This document shows positions 25,783 to 35,400 of a DNA stretch of 64,000 bases, one piece after another. The notes under the pieces were generated by a model. That model made no database searches. It was given only the letters and a program-made list of their open reading frames with translations, and was not told where the DNA came from. A program made the translations under genes and the position numbers. This DNA comes from Glaciibacter superstes DSM 21135. Its GTDB lineage: Bacteria; Actinomycetota; Actinomycetes; Actinomycetales; Microbacteriaceae. Each line of letters opens with the position of its first letter. Positions within the stretch are counted from its first letter, which is position 1. Where the stretch lies: assembly GCF_000421145.1 (NCBI RefSeq), contig NZ_ATWH01000011.1, positions 62,001-126,000 on the forward strand, in the 5' to 3' direction.

Positions 25783-26877
25783 TCATTCGCCGTCGTTCGG
25801 GGTCAGCCGAGCGACGATGGGCCGGTGGTCGCTGCCAGCCGCGTCGCTGGTTGCGATGACGTTCATGCTCGCGACCCGCCAATTCGAGGTGGCCAGAACG
25901 TGGTCGATCGGGCTGCCGAGCAGCGCGGGTGCCGCCGTCGGCCACGTGCCGACGGCACCGGAGCCCGCAGTAATGGCGGCATCGCTGCATGCGCCGAGCA
26001 CGGCGGGGGCGGATGTCTCGAGGCCGGCCATGTGATCGACGGTCGCGTTGAAGTCCCCGGCCATGATCACGTCTCCTGTCGCGCACCGTGTCGCCAGCCA
26101 GTCGAGGTCTGAGCGCCAGTTCGACATCTCCCACTGGATGGGAGCCACGGCGTGCACGGCGATGATGGTCGGCCCGTCGCCGTCCGTCGGCGTTGCCACG
26201 ACCGTCGGCAATACGTTGGTGTTTCCGGGAGGCCCGGAACCCGGTTCGGAGCTGACCGTGTATTCGCCGAGGCCAGGGCTGACCAGCAGGGTGGTCGACC
26301 GCGCCTTGGAGACCTGGTCGAACGCGATTGTGTGCACCCACATCGGTCGCCCGGCTTCGCGCATCAACTCGGCCACGGCGACGCCGGTCTCTTCTGTGGT
26401 CTCCGGGAGAGTGACGACATCGGCCTGCTGCTCGATCGCCAGCTGAGCAATGGCGTCCGCGCCGGTCGCATCGCCGAGTGTGTTCCAGCTGAGCACGGTC
26501 ACGTCGCTCGCGTTGCCTCCCTGGGCTGCGCCGACCGTTCCGCTGTGGACTGCGGCCGCTGAAGCCACCTCGACCTGGCCTGTTCCGATGCCGCGCGAGA
26601 GGAGGATGCCGGCGTTCGCCACAGCGAAGACGAGCAACAGCGCTGAGAGGGCGAGGAACATGCCGCGCAGGGGACGGATCAGCGAGAACAGGAGGAGCAC
26701 GACGATTGCGGCGAGGGCCACAACTCCGGCCAGGGCACGCAGCGAGACGATGTGGGCGAACACCCAGCTGTTCTGAAGCCCGACCAGCTGCGGCCAGGCG
26801 ACAACAAGTAAGAGGGCGGCGGTGATGATAAGCACCAGGGCGCTGAGTATTCGGCCGCTGCGGATTCGGGTGATCAT
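25783..26877 (-). CDS. Membrane-anchored endonuclease/exonuclease/phosphatase family protein
   Basis: 364 residues. Three N-terminal membrane helices (about 10-30, 40-64 and 70-92) precede an EEP-fold domain with LSWNTLGD, LPETTEE, AVHAVAP, MAGDFNATVDH and the terminal SDHRPIVARL, the DNase I-like catalytic set of Asn, Glu, His and Asp. The domain probably faces outward. Family members cleave nucleic acids, phospholipids or phosphoinositides, so the substrate is open. The gene is 50 bp from pepP and on the same strand. Confidence 0.85.
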   Translation of the reverse strand: MITRIRSGRILSALVLIITAALLLVVAWPQLVGLQNSWVFAHIVSLRALAGVVALAAIVVLLLFSLIRPLRGMFLALSALLLVFAVANAGILLSRGIGTGQVEVASAAAVHSGTVGAAQGGNASDVTVLSWNTLGDATGADAIAQLAIEQQADVVTLPETTEETGVAVAELMREAGRPMWVHTIAFDQVSKARSTTLLVSPGLGEYTVSSEPGSGPPGNTNVLPTVVATPTDGDGPTIIAVHAVAPIQWEMSNWRSDLDWLATRCATGDVIMAGDFNATVDHMAGLETSAPAVLGACSDAAITAGSGAVGTWPTAAPALLGSPIDHVLATSNWRVASMNVIATSDAAGSDHRPIVARLTPNDGE

Positions 26878-26951
26878 GGCTGAATCACCCTAGGCGAGGA
26901 TGCTGTGCGGAGGCTCCGCCCAGGCTGCGGTGGCGGACGCATCCGCGCAAG

Positions 26952-26963
26952 TAGCATGGTGGG
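26952..26963 (+). promoter_or_regulatory. Leaderless promoter of the PHP gene
   Basis: TAGCAT (26952-26957), 6 nt, ATG at 26964. Confidence 0.55.
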
Positions 26964-27842
26964 ATGGCAGGTGTGCGGAAGTTCGAGGGTCCCATCGACC
27001 TGCACACCCACTCGAGTGTCTCAGACGGCACGGAAACGCCGGCCGAACTCGTGCAGGCCGCGGTCGCATCCGGGCTCGGAACCGTCGCGCTGACCGACCA
27101 TGATTCGACGGCGGGCTGGGCGTCGGCGGCCGAAATGGCTCGGGAAGCCGGGATCACTCTCATTCCCGGCATGGAGCTGAGTACCAGGGTGCAGTACTCC
27201 AGCGTGCACCTTCTTGCCTACCTGTTCGACCCGGCGAATTCTGCGTTGATGGACGAGACGGCCCGTATCCGCGAGGCCAGACTCACGAGGGCGGAGGAGA
27301 TGGTGGCCAGGATCGGCGCAGATTACGCGCTCACCTGGGATGACGTACTCGCTCAAACCAGAGACGGAGCCACCGTCGGTCGGCCGCATATCGCAGATGC
27401 GCTGGTCGCTCGAGGTCTCGTTCTTGATCGATCCGAGGCGTTCAACGGCATCCTGCACTGGAGCGCCGGGTACTATCAGCCGCACTATGCACCAGACCCG
27501 CTCCAGGCGATTCAACTGGTGCGGGCGGCAGGGGGAGTGCCGGTGCTTGCGCACCCGGCCACGCGCGGAGCAGCGGAGCTTGTGCCGGAGAAGCGACTCG
27601 CGAAACTCGTCGACGCCGGGCTGTTCGGGCTGGAGCTCGATCACCGGGAGAACAAGCCGGAGGCGAAAGCGCGGCTGGCCGGGTACGCCGTCCGGTATGG
27701 CCTTGTCGTGACGGGGTCGAGCGACTACCACGGTTCAGGCAAGCCCAACCGGCTCGGTGAGAACACGACGTCGCCAGAGGTGCTCGACCAGATCATCGCC
27801 CAGGGCACCGGCGCCGAGCCCGTCTACCCCTCCGCGCCCTAG
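26964..27842 (+). CDS. PHP domain phosphoesterase (TrpH/RNase AM-like)
   Basis: 292 residues. PHP-domain metal ligands are visible: DLHTHSSVSDG near residue 12, TDHDSTAGW, the ELSTRV glutamate, HPATR and the terminal GSSDYHG. The size and order match the 3',5'-nucleoside bisphosphate phosphatase/5'-3' exoribonuclease (TrpH/YciV, RNase AM) group. It is divergent from the EEP-family gene and has a leaderless promoter. Confidence 0.87.
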   Translation: MAGVRKFEGPIDLHTHSSVSDGTETPAELVQAAVASGLGTVALTDHDSTAGWASAAEMAREAGITLIPGMELSTRVQYSSVHLLAYLFDPANSALMDETARIREARLTRAEEMVARIGADYALTWDDVLAQTRDGATVGRPHIADALVARGLVLDRSEAFNGILHWSAGYYQPHYAPDPLQAIQLVRAAGGVPVLAHPATRGAAELVPEKRLAKLVDAGLFGLELDHRENKPEAKARLAGYAVRYGLVVTGSSDYHGSGKPNRLGENTTSPEVLDQIIAQGTGAEPVYPSAP

Positions 27843-27943
27843 TCGCCCCCGCCCGCGCGTTCCGCCTCGAGCCCTAGCACTAGGTGCCCTGAGCGCTGCT
27901 CGCCGCGCGTTCGGTCGATGCCGCGCCCCTCCGATCTGCGCCA

Positions 27944-28004
27944 TGCGCCAGTTGCGCGCGGATGCGCCACGCGCGCATGGTACATTCGCGCGTACTTGGC
28001 GCGT
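27944..28004 (+). repeat. REP-like palindrome, copy 1 (upstream of the AbiEi-like gene)
   Basis: A 61-bp G+C-rich element with outer arms beginning TGCGCCAGT and ending TTGGCGCGT, and an inner alternating CG core. It is about 90% identical, in direct orientation, to the element at 29087-29148; 27 central bases from GCGCGCGGATGCG onward are identical. It ends about 105 bp before the ATG. Confidence 0.85.
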
Positions 28005-28109
28005 CGAGGAGCATTGCACTATTCCTCAACAGGTCTTGGCGCACGGCGATTCTCCACAGATTGCTGTGGAAGTTCGAACTCCCGCGTTCGCGCGCTGCAC
28101 AGTCGTTGT

Positions 28110-29087
28110 ATGACTCAGGCGCAATCCCAAAACTTCGCGGATGGACTTATCCTTGCATCCGATCTCAGCTCGGCTTTCGGAAGGGATTTCCGTCTTCGCG
28201 ACCGGGTAGACCGTGGAGAACTTGCACGCGTGTCGCGAGGGGTGTACTTCGATGCGGGCAACTGGCGACAGCTGAATCCTGATCAGCGGTACGAACTGCG
28301 CGTGCGGGGCGCGGGTCTCCAGCGTCGTGGAACCGCTGTGCTGTCGCATCAGTCTGCTGCGGTTTTATGGGGGTTGCCGCTCCTTCGAGCCTGGCCAACC
28401 GACGTCCACTTCCTTACTCAGCGCTCTGCAGGGGGCCGCTCGAAACCGGGAGTGCGACGCCACGCGCTCGGGTTCGATCCTGCGGATGTGACGATGATCG
28501 ACGGACTTCAGGTCACTTCGGTCGCACGCACGGTGGTGGATCTCGCAGCGACTGTCGATCTTAAATCGGCCGTCGCCGCAGTGGACCGTGCCCTGTTCGT
28601 TGCCAAGTTCGGGCGGCACCCGGTCTTGGCAACGAAGGCAGATCTCCTCACGACATGGGAACGCATGCTTCCCTTCCCGGGCTCGGCTCGGGCGCGAACG
28701 GTGATCGAGTTCGGAACAGAGTACTCAGGCTCCTCTTTGGAGAGTGGCAGCAGAGTCAACATCGCACTCTGTGGCTTCCCAGAACCGGAACTCCAGCGAG
28801 TATTCATCATCGATGGAACCGAGTACAACACAGACTTCTACTGGCTGGACTATGACGCCGTCGGCGAAGCAGACGGAAAAGGGAAGTACTTCGATCCGAG
28901 GATGCTCGCTGGACTGACCCCGGAAGAGGCCTTGTATCGGGAGAAGCAGCGCGAAGACGCCATCCGCAGGCGGGTGAGTGGGTTCACGCGATGGGACTCG
29001 CCGGTTGGTATGAGTCAGTATCGACTGCGGTTGCGGCTACTCGAATTGGGCCTTCCGACCGGTCGCCCCAGGCTGTTTCTGCGATGA
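28110..29087 (+). CDS. AbiEi-like antitoxin-domain protein fused to an endonuclease-like domain
   Basis: 325 residues. The N-terminal winged-helix segment (about 15-50, SSAFGRDFRLRDRVDRGELA) and the HQSAAVLWGLPL stretch (80-91) match the AbiEi antitoxin family. The C-terminal part has an arrangement like the PD-(D/E)XK/Vsr group: Glu211, Asp242 in NTDFYW, and E253-A-D-G-K257 before KY. No AbiEii nucleotidyltransferase toxin is adjacent, so it is not a standard type IV toxin-antitoxin pair; solo proteins of this kind are common in actinobacteria. Codon usage is visibly less G+C-biased than its neighbours, and the gene lies between two direct-repeat palindromes, suggesting acquisition. Upstream in-frame starts lie in the repeat and are rejected. 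Confidence 0.75.
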   Translation: MTQAQSQNFADGLILASDLSSAFGRDFRLRDRVDRGELARVSRGVYFDAGNWRQLNPDQRYELRVRGAGLQRRGTAVLSHQSAAVLWGLPLLRAWPTDVHFLTQRSAGGRSKPGVRRHALGFDPADVTMIDGLQVTSVARTVVDLAATVDLKSAVAAVDRALFVAKFGRHPVLATKADLLTTWERMLPFPGSARARTVIEFGTEYSGSSLESGSRVNIALCGFPEPELQRVFIIDGTEYNTDFYWLDYDAVGEADGKGKYFDPRMLAGLTPEEALYREKQREDAIRRRVSGFTRWDSPVGMSQYRLRLRLLELGLPTGRPRLFLR

Positions 29088-29148
29088 CGCGCCAGTAGCG
29101 CGCGGATGCGCCACGCGCGCATGGAGCATCCGCGCGTAACTGGCGCGT
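29087..29148 (+). repeat. REP-like palindrome, copy 2 (at the stop of the AbiEi-like gene)
   Basis: It begins at the last base of the TGA stop. Outer arms starting ACGCGCCAGT and ending ACTGGCGCGT, then AGCGCGCGGATGC paired with GCATCCGCGCGT, make a long hairpin. It is a direct repeat of 27944-28004. The similarity continues briefly past both copies as (G)CGAGGA. Confidence 0.88.
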
Positions 29149-29194
29149 GGCGAGGAAGGGGGCGGCAGAGCCCTTCCGCGCAGGGCGTGAGACG

Positions 29195-29258
29195 GCGGCC
29201 GGCTGGCGCGGCGAAACTGAGGGCGGCCAGCTGGCGCGGCGAAACTGAAAGCGGCCGG
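29195..29258 (-). repeat. 28-bp tandem repeat between the AbiEi-like and helicase genes
   Basis: Two units of 28 bp (29195-29222, 29223-29250), both beginning GCGGCC and containing CTGGCGCGGCGAAACTGA, differ at three positions; a third begins at 29251 and breaks off. It lies just beyond the stop of the minus-strand helicase gene. Confidence 0.85.
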
Positions 29259-29279
29259 TAGAGGGCCGAGAGGAGCGGA

Positions 29280-30815
29280 TCAGACGGCGCCGGTGCTGCC
29301 GGACTGAGGAGCACGGCGGCGCGTGCGACTGCGACGGCGCGGGGAGCTGTTGCCGTCGTGATGCTCCACTCCGCCACCATCGTGGGTGCCTGCGGCGGGC
29401 GTCGCGGCCGGGGCATCCGGGTTCGTGCTCTGGCCGACCCGCGTGCGGGTGCGCGTGCGTCCCGAGCGTTCGCGGCCATCGCCTGAGCCTGAGCCTGAGC
29501 CGGACGCTGAGCCCGACCCAGAGCGTTCACGGGATGGACGACCGGAATCCGGGCGCCCAGAACCCGAATGCCCAGAGCCTGAGCGACCAGAGCCGGAGCG
29601 GCTGCCGACCGGCGGGCCATCCTTGATCGGGGTCGCCCGCAGGCGTCCCTTTGCTCCGGCCGGGATGTTCAGGTCGGCGTAGAGGTGCGGCGACGAGGAG
29701 TATGTCTCGACCGGCTCAGGCTGCCCGAACTCGAGCGCGCGATTGATCAGGGCCCACTTGTGCAGGTCGTCCCAGTCGACGAAGGTGACGGCGATGCCGG
29801 TCTTGCCCGCGCGACCGGTGCGGCCCACCCGGTGCAGGTACGCCTTGTCGTCTTCTGGGATGGTGTGGTTGATCACGTGGGTGACGTCGTGGACGTCGAT
29901 GCCGCGAGCCGCGACATCCGTTGCCACCATGATGTCTTTCTTGCCGGCCTTGAACGCGGCCATCGCGCGTTCGCGCTGCTCCTGGTTGAGGTCACCGTGC
30001 ACGGCGGCCGCGTTGAATCCGCGGTCGTTCAACTCTTCGACCAGCTTGGCGGCAGCGCGCTTGGTGCGCGTGAAGATGATGGTCTTGCCGCGTCCTTCTG
30101 ACATCAGGATGCGTCCGATCACCTCATCTTTGTCCATGTTGTGCGCACGGTAGACGAGGTGCTCGATGTTGGCCTGGGTAAGGCCCTCGTCTGGATCAGT
30201 GGCACGGATGTGGATGGGTCGCGTCATGAAGCGGCGCGCCAAGGCGACGATCGGGCCGGGCATCGTCGCAGAGAACAGCATGGTGTGGCGGGTAGCCGGG
30301 GTCTGCGAGAACAGTTTCTCGATGTCGGCGAGGAAACCGAGGTCGAGCATCTTGTCTGCCTCGTCGAGCACCATCTCGCGCACGTTCGCCAGGCTGAGCA
30401 GCCGCTGGCTGGCGAGGTCGAGCAGGCGACCGGGGGTTCCGACGACGATCTGCGCGCCGGCCTTGAGCTGCTCGATCTGGCCCTCGTAGGCCTTTCCGCC
30501 ATAGATCGACACGATCGTCGTGTCGCGGTTCTTGGCGGCAAGCTCGAGGTCTTCTGAAACCTGAACGCACAGCTCGCGCGTCGGCACAACGATGAGTGCC
30601 TGCACGCCAGGCTCAGGGTTCAGCCCGAGACGTTGGATCAGTGGAAGGCCGAAGCCGAAGGTTTTGCCGGTTCCAGTCTTTGCCTGGCCGATGATGTCTT
30701 GCCCGGAAAGCGCGAGTGGAATGGTCTGGGTCTGGATGGGAAACGGTTCGACGATGCCTTTTTCGGCGAGTGCGTCAACCATGTCCTGGTCAATATTGAG
30801 TTCGGAGAAAGTCAC
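29280..30815 (-). CDS. rhlE: DEAD-box RNA helicase (RhlE-like)
   Basis: 511 residues. The start is taken as the GTG at 30815 (TFSELNIDQDMV), since the long upstream extension of the open frame is not helicase-like. Motifs: Q motif FPIQTQTIP, motif I AKTGTGKT, DEAD appearing as LDEADKML, SAT as FSATMP, and HRVGRTGRAGK. The C-terminal 110 residues are a Ser-Gly-Arg-rich low-complexity tail encoded by 6-bp repeats, suited to RNA binding. The adjacent MiaE-like, DUF3107 and AdnAB genes match the Rv3211 neighbourhood. Confidence 0.9.
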   Translation of the reverse strand: MTFSELNIDQDMVDALAEKGIVEPFPIQTQTIPLALSGQDIIGQAKTGTGKTFGFGLPLIQRLGLNPEPGVQALIVVPTRELCVQVSEDLELAAKNRDTTIVSIYGGKAYEGQIEQLKAGAQIVVGTPGRLLDLASQRLLSLANVREMVLDEADKMLDLGFLADIEKLFSQTPATRHTMLFSATMPGPIVALARRFMTRPIHIRATDPDEGLTQANIEHLVYRAHNMDKDEVIGRILMSEGRGKTIIFTRTKRAAAKLVEELNDRGFNAAAVHGDLNQEQRERAMAAFKAGKKDIMVATDVAARGIDVHDVTHVINHTIPEDDKAYLHRVGRTGRAGKTGIAVTFVDWDDLHKWALINRALEFGQPEPVETYSSSPHLYADLNIPAGAKGRLRATPIKDGPPVGSRSGSGRSGSGHSGSGRPDSGRPSRERSGSGSASGSGSGSGDGRERSGRTRTRTRVGQSTNPDAPAATPAAGTHDGGGVEHHDGNSSPRRRSRTRRRAPQSGSTGAV

Positions 30816-30990
30816 GAATGAATGCCTGTCATTACTGGGAGAAAGGGCTGCGCCCGTCTTCTGCCTCAGGCGCACGACCACCGATCCGTTGCCGGTGGCG
30901 TACGGCCAGCTTATCGGTCGCCTTCTGTGAACTGACCACGTGACACGGTACAGGGGCGTGCGCAATGGGGCCCGGCGTTCGCGCTGGCCA

Positions 30991-31002
30991 TAAACTGAGC
31001 GG
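30991..31002 (+). promoter_or_regulatory. Leaderless promoter of the ferritin-like gene
   Basis: TAAACT (30991-30996), 6 nt, GTG at 31003. Confidence 0.6.
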
Positions 31003-31728
31003 GTGGTCACGTGGTTTGGGCGCCAGAAGCGCATCGAGATCCCCCGGTTGAAGCCCAGGGGCGAGGCCTTGCCGACGACGCGCGTCGACCTTGGCGAGCT
31101 CACGCCAGAGCTGCTTCCGTACTTCGGCCAGGCAGCGTATTTCGAGCTGGGGCTGTTCCAGACCCTCGCCCAGGTGGTTTCGACCGCACCTGCGCTGGCC
31201 TCGAAGGAGAATCTGGCCCCCGCAGCCGGCGTGGCCCTCACTCGGTACGAAGGCCTGGTGGCCGAGATCCGCCGGCATGGCGGCGATGCAACGGATGCGA
31301 TGGCAGCGTTCCAGCCGGCGCTTGACGAATTCAGCCACGCCACTCGAGGTTCGGACTGGGCAGAGCTGCTGCTCGGTTCGTATCTGACTGCCGGACTGCT
31401 CGAGGACTTCTTCCTCAGCCTCTCCGACGGACTCCCTGCCGACGCGCGTCACCGTGTTGCGCAGATTTTTGGCGGCGGCTCGATTGAAGCGGTTCTGGTC
31501 GCCGAGCTCACGGCGTGCCTGGCAGCCGACCCCACGCTGGCGTCGCGGCTGGCGATGTGGGGCCGCCGACTCGTTGGCGACACCCTGCTGATCGCCCGTT
31601 CAGCCCTGCACGTTTCCGGCGACCTCGCCGCTCACGAAGCACGGGTTGAGTTGCGGATCGAGCCGGTGTTCACCGAATTGATCGCTGCCCATACACGTCG
31701 CATGGACGGCCTCGGACTTACCGCCTGA
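31003..31728 (+). CDS. Ferritin-like fold protein (MiaE-like)
   Basis: 241 residues, GTG start. Mostly helical, with Glu/His positions in FGQAAYFELGLFQTL, YEGLVAEIRRHGG, LLGSYLTAGLLEDFF and HEARVELRIEPVFTELI that fit a four-helix diiron fold. It matches the tRNA-(ms2io6A)-hydroxylase-like family (MiaE_2, PF13794) found beside rhlE in actinobacteria. True MiaE activity is not established for this branch. Confidence 0.75.
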   Translation: MVTWFGRQKRIEIPRLKPRGEALPTTRVDLGELTPELLPYFGQAAYFELGLFQTLAQVVSTAPALASKENLAPAAGVALTRYEGLVAEIRRHGGDATDAMAAFQPALDEFSHATRGSDWAELLLGSYLTAGLLEDFFLSLSDGLPADARHRVAQIFGGGSIEAVLVAELTACLAADPTLASRLAMWGRRLVGDTLLIARSALHVSGDLAAHEARVELRIEPVFTELIAAHTRRMDGLGLTA

Positions 31729-31777
31729 TCACCGGGAGCGAAGCGGGGAGAAGAGTGAAGAGCGCCGCAGCGACCGG

Positions 31778-32098
31778 TCAGGCGCTCGTCTGTGCCTCAG
31801 CCCGTGCCCCAGTCTTGACCAGTGTGTGCAGCATCCGTTCGTCGCCGCGTGCACGCGTACGCACGATGAGGAGCTTGGTGACAACCGCGACGATGGCCGC
31901 GAGACCGAGCGAGATCCACCAGATCCAGCCCTCGTCCCACTTCAAGCCGAGCCAGGTCAGGGCGACCCAGAAAACGGATGCCGCGGCCGTCGCGATCGCC
32001 GGCAGCAGCACCGAACCCTGGGTGGAACGCCCGGGCAGGATGTAGCGAGTGCCGAGCCCGAGAATGGCTCCGCCCAGCGCGACGAACATGAGTTCCAT
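31778..32098 (-). CDS. Small membrane protein of unknown function
   Basis: 106 residues with three hydrophobic segments (about 3-20, 30-50 and 58-80) and a basic C-terminal tail. No family recognised. It follows the DUF3107 gene by 9 bp on the same strand and is probably cotranscribed. Confidence 0.65.
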   Translation of the reverse strand: MELMFVALGGAILGLGTRYILPGRSTQGSVLLPAIATAAASVFWVALTWLGLKWDEGWIWWISLGLAAIVAVVTKLLIVRTRARGDERMLHTLVKTGARAEAQTSA

Positions 32099-32107
32099 CG
32101 TGGGGGC

Positions 32108-32332
32108 CTAGGCGACGAAACCGACGCGGCGAGACTCTTCTGAGCCCAGCTCGACGTAGGCGACTCCGGCGGTCGGGACGATATAGATGCGGCCCTTGTC
32201 ATCGGAAAGCTTCAAGTAGCCGGTCTGGCCGGCGAGGGCTGCAGCGACCGTCTCCTCGATCTCGTTAGCGGGCTGCGACGTTTCGAAACCGATCTCGCGG
32301 GGGGAGTTGAAGATGCCAATGCGGATATCCAC
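32108..32332 (-). CDS. DUF3107 family protein
   Basis: 74 residues, GTG start after an AAAGG sequence. MDIRIGIFNSPREIGFET and the GRIYIVPTAGVAYVELGS ending match DUF3107 (like M. tuberculosis Rv3208A/TB9.4), a small actinobacterial protein of unknown function. It is divergent from adnA, 118 bp away. Confidence 0.88.
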   Translation of the reverse strand: MDIRIGIFNSPREIGFETSQPANEIEETVAAALAGQTGYLKLSDDKGRIYIVPTAGVAYVELGSEESRRVGFVA

Positions 32333-32438
32333 CAGGTACGCCTTTCGTTGCCTACCCGCTCAGATTACGGCAGAACCGCGGGTGCGCCCGACGGCGTTCA
32401 CTGTCGGCGCAACCGGCGGCAGTGTCTGTGGCTCGCGC

Positions 32439-32450
32439 TAGCGTTAAAGC
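32439..32450 (+). promoter_or_regulatory. adnA: Leaderless promoter of adnAB
   Basis: TAGCGT (32439-32444), 6 nt, GTG at 32451. Confidence 0.6.
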
Positions 32451-35400
32451 GTGACCAGACAGCCAGCAGACATCGTCGATGTCCCCCTCTTCGACGGCCG
32501 GGAATTCGAGGAGCCCGTTGTTTCGAACAACCCCGTAGAGAACAATCCCGTAGAGAACAATCCCGTAGAGAACAATCCCGTAGACAAGCATCCCCTCGAC
32601 GACGCACAGCGGGCCGTGCTCCGAATTCCGAACGGATCGTCTGCCGCCGTGATCGGCGCACCGGGAACCGGCAAGACGACAACACTGATCGAACTTGTGG
32701 CCGACCGTGTGCTGAGGCGAGGCTATTCGCCGTCTGACCTGCTCGTCATCGCTCCCACTCGCACCGGTGCGACCACCCTGCGCGACCGGATTGCCGTTCG
32801 GCTCGGTGTTCCGACCAGCGGGCCGCTCGCACGCACCGCGAACTCGATCGCGTTCCAGATCGTCCGTGACGCGGCTGTGCAGGGTGGTGACTCTTCTCCG
32901 ACCCTGCTTACCGGCGGGGAACAAGACCAGATCGTCACCGACCTGTTGCAGGGTCATCTCGAAGAAGGGATGGGTCCAACGTGGCCGGAACATCTCGGCC
33001 CAGAGGTCAGGGGGCTGCGTGGGTTCCGCACCGAGCTCCGCGACCTGATGATGCGTGCAGTCGAATACGGTGTCTCGTCGGAACGGCTGGCCGCGCTCGG
33101 CCGCGAACACGATCGCGACGAATGGGTGGCTGCGGCAGAGTTCATCCGCGACTATGAAGACGTCAAGGACCAGTCGAGGGAAGGCCAGTTCGACTCGACT
33201 GAGCTTGCCGTATACGCCGCAGCCATTGTGCGGGCGGCGCCCGGAGGTGGCGGTGGCGGTGCCACGCCTGCCGGTCCGGTGGGAGCCGGCCACCTGACAT
33301 CCGTTTCGGCGGCAACCGGCCTGCTCGGCACCGGCCTGCTCGGCACCGGTCCGCTCGGTTCGTTGGGCGACCTGCGACTCATCGTGCTCGAAGACGCGCA
33401 GGAGGCAACCCAGGCCACGCTCACGCTGCTCGCCCAGTTCGCGGCCAGAGGCGTCGCCGTCATCGCGTTCGGCGATCCAGACATCAGCACCGGATCGTTC
33501 AGGGGCGCCCATCCGGATGCCCTGGGTCGCCTCGGCTGGTACCTGGGCGTCGCCGGCGTGGCCACCCACATTCTTGGCACGGTGCACCGGCACGGGCACG
33601 CCATCCGGGCCGTCGTGCAGGAGGCGACAAACCGCATTGGAGCTGCATCGGCCGGACGCCAGCGCGCAGCGTCGCTCAGCAACGCGAGCAGCGGGCACGC
33701 GGAGGCCAGCGGGCTCGCGACGGCCATGGTCGCCCCCAGTCCCGCCGATCAACTCGCCATCATCGCCAGGCGCCTGCGGGAGCGGCACGTGCTGGGCGGC
33801 ATCCCGTGGGACAGGATGGCCGTCATCGTCAGAAGCGGTTCCCTGGTTCCCTCCATTTCGAAGGGTCTCGCCGCACTCGAGGTTCCGACGCAGGTCGCGA
33901 CCATCCAGTCTGCCCTTCGCGACGAACCGGCCGTTGCGGCGTTCATCCTCGCGCTCGATGTGGTCTTCGCCCGGCGTCCGCTCGACGGCGAAACGGCGAA
34001 CGCGCTCCTTGCCGGACCTCTCGGAGGGCTCGACCCGATCACCCTGCGCCGGTTGCGCGCGGCACTGCGCCAGCAAGAGCTCTCCGGGGAAGGGGACCGC
34101 GGAGCGGACGAACTGTTGGTCGAGGCACTGACTGTTCCCGGTGCGCTCGCCACGATCGACACACGAACAGCGCGGCGGGCTGCGGCGTTCGGCGACAGCC
34201 TGCGCGCAGCATCCGTCGACCAGCGTGACGGCGCCACCATCGAAGAATTGCTCTGGGGTCTGTGGGAGCGCAGTGGACTCGCCGCGTCGTGGTACGAACA
34301 GTCGAACGGCGCCGGGATCGTGGCCGACGAGGCCAACCGCAATCTCGACGCGGTCGTCGCACTGTTCTCCGCCGCCCAGCGTTTTGTCGAGCGAACGCCC
34401 GGTGCCCCGCCCGTTCTGTTCCTCGAGCACCTGGTCGACACCGACGTGCCGGAAGACACGCTGGCTCCGCGCGCACTGGGCGATGCCGTGACCGTGTCGA
34501 CGACCAGTGGCACCATCGGCCAGGAGTTCGAGATCGTCGTCATCGCCGGGGTGCAGGACAACGTCTGGCCAGACCTGCGTATCCGCGGCTCGCTCCTCGG
34601 CGCCGGTGATCTTGCCGCGCTTGTCACCGGAGGCAACCCAGACACGGAAGACGCCCGGACGGCGGTCCTGCACGACGAACTGCGCATGTTCGCGCAGGCG
34701 GCCTCCCGCGCCAGCGCCGAACTGCTGGTGACGACGGTCAGCAACGAAGACAACCAGCCCTCCGTGTTCCTCCGCCTGCTCCCGGAGTCGCAAACGGAGA
34801 TCGCGGACCGCTACCCGCTCTCGCTGCGGGGCATGACGGGTCGGCTGAGGCGTGACCTGACAGCGTCACAGCAGTCGCCTGAACGGGTGAAGGATGCGCC
34901 GGCGACACTCGCGCGCCTCGCCAGGGAGAAGGTGGCAGGGGCGGATCCCGCCGAATGGTACGGACTCCGTGAGGCCAGTACCACCCTGCGACTGAACGAA
35001 CCGGATGCCGGGGACGGCCCGGTGCGCGTGTCGCCGTCGAAGATGGCGTCATTCGAGACCTGCCCGCTGCACTGGCTGATCGACACTCTCGGTGGCGGCA
35101 CCAGCAATTCGGCCGCGAACCTCGGCACCATCATCCACACCGTGATGGAAGAAGCCACGTCGGCCGAGAACGCAGACCTAGACGTAGTGAGCGCAGACGC
35201 GCTCTGGCGCGGAGTCGAGGCACGCTGGGGAGAGCTCGTCTTCGAATCGGAGTGGCAGTCGCAGGTGCAGAAGAACGATGCACGCAGGCTCACCGACCGA
35301 CTGGCGTCCTACCTGGCCGACTTCGAGCGGGCAGGGTCGACGCTGCTGAGCGCTGAGGGACACTTTGAGCTCGCCATCGGAGAATCAGGGCACGGCGCTG

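Noticed and set aside
28110..29087. Complete AbiE type IV toxin-antitoxin system
   Set aside because: No AbiEii nucleotidyltransferase gene on either side, and the protein has a C-terminal nuclease-like part not found in canonical AbiEi.
32352..34793. 813-codon open frame on the minus strand opposite adnA
   Set aside because: It mirrors the third-position G+C bias of adnA, has no domain signature and includes the antisense of its 15-bp repeats (YGIVL repeats). It is a shadow.
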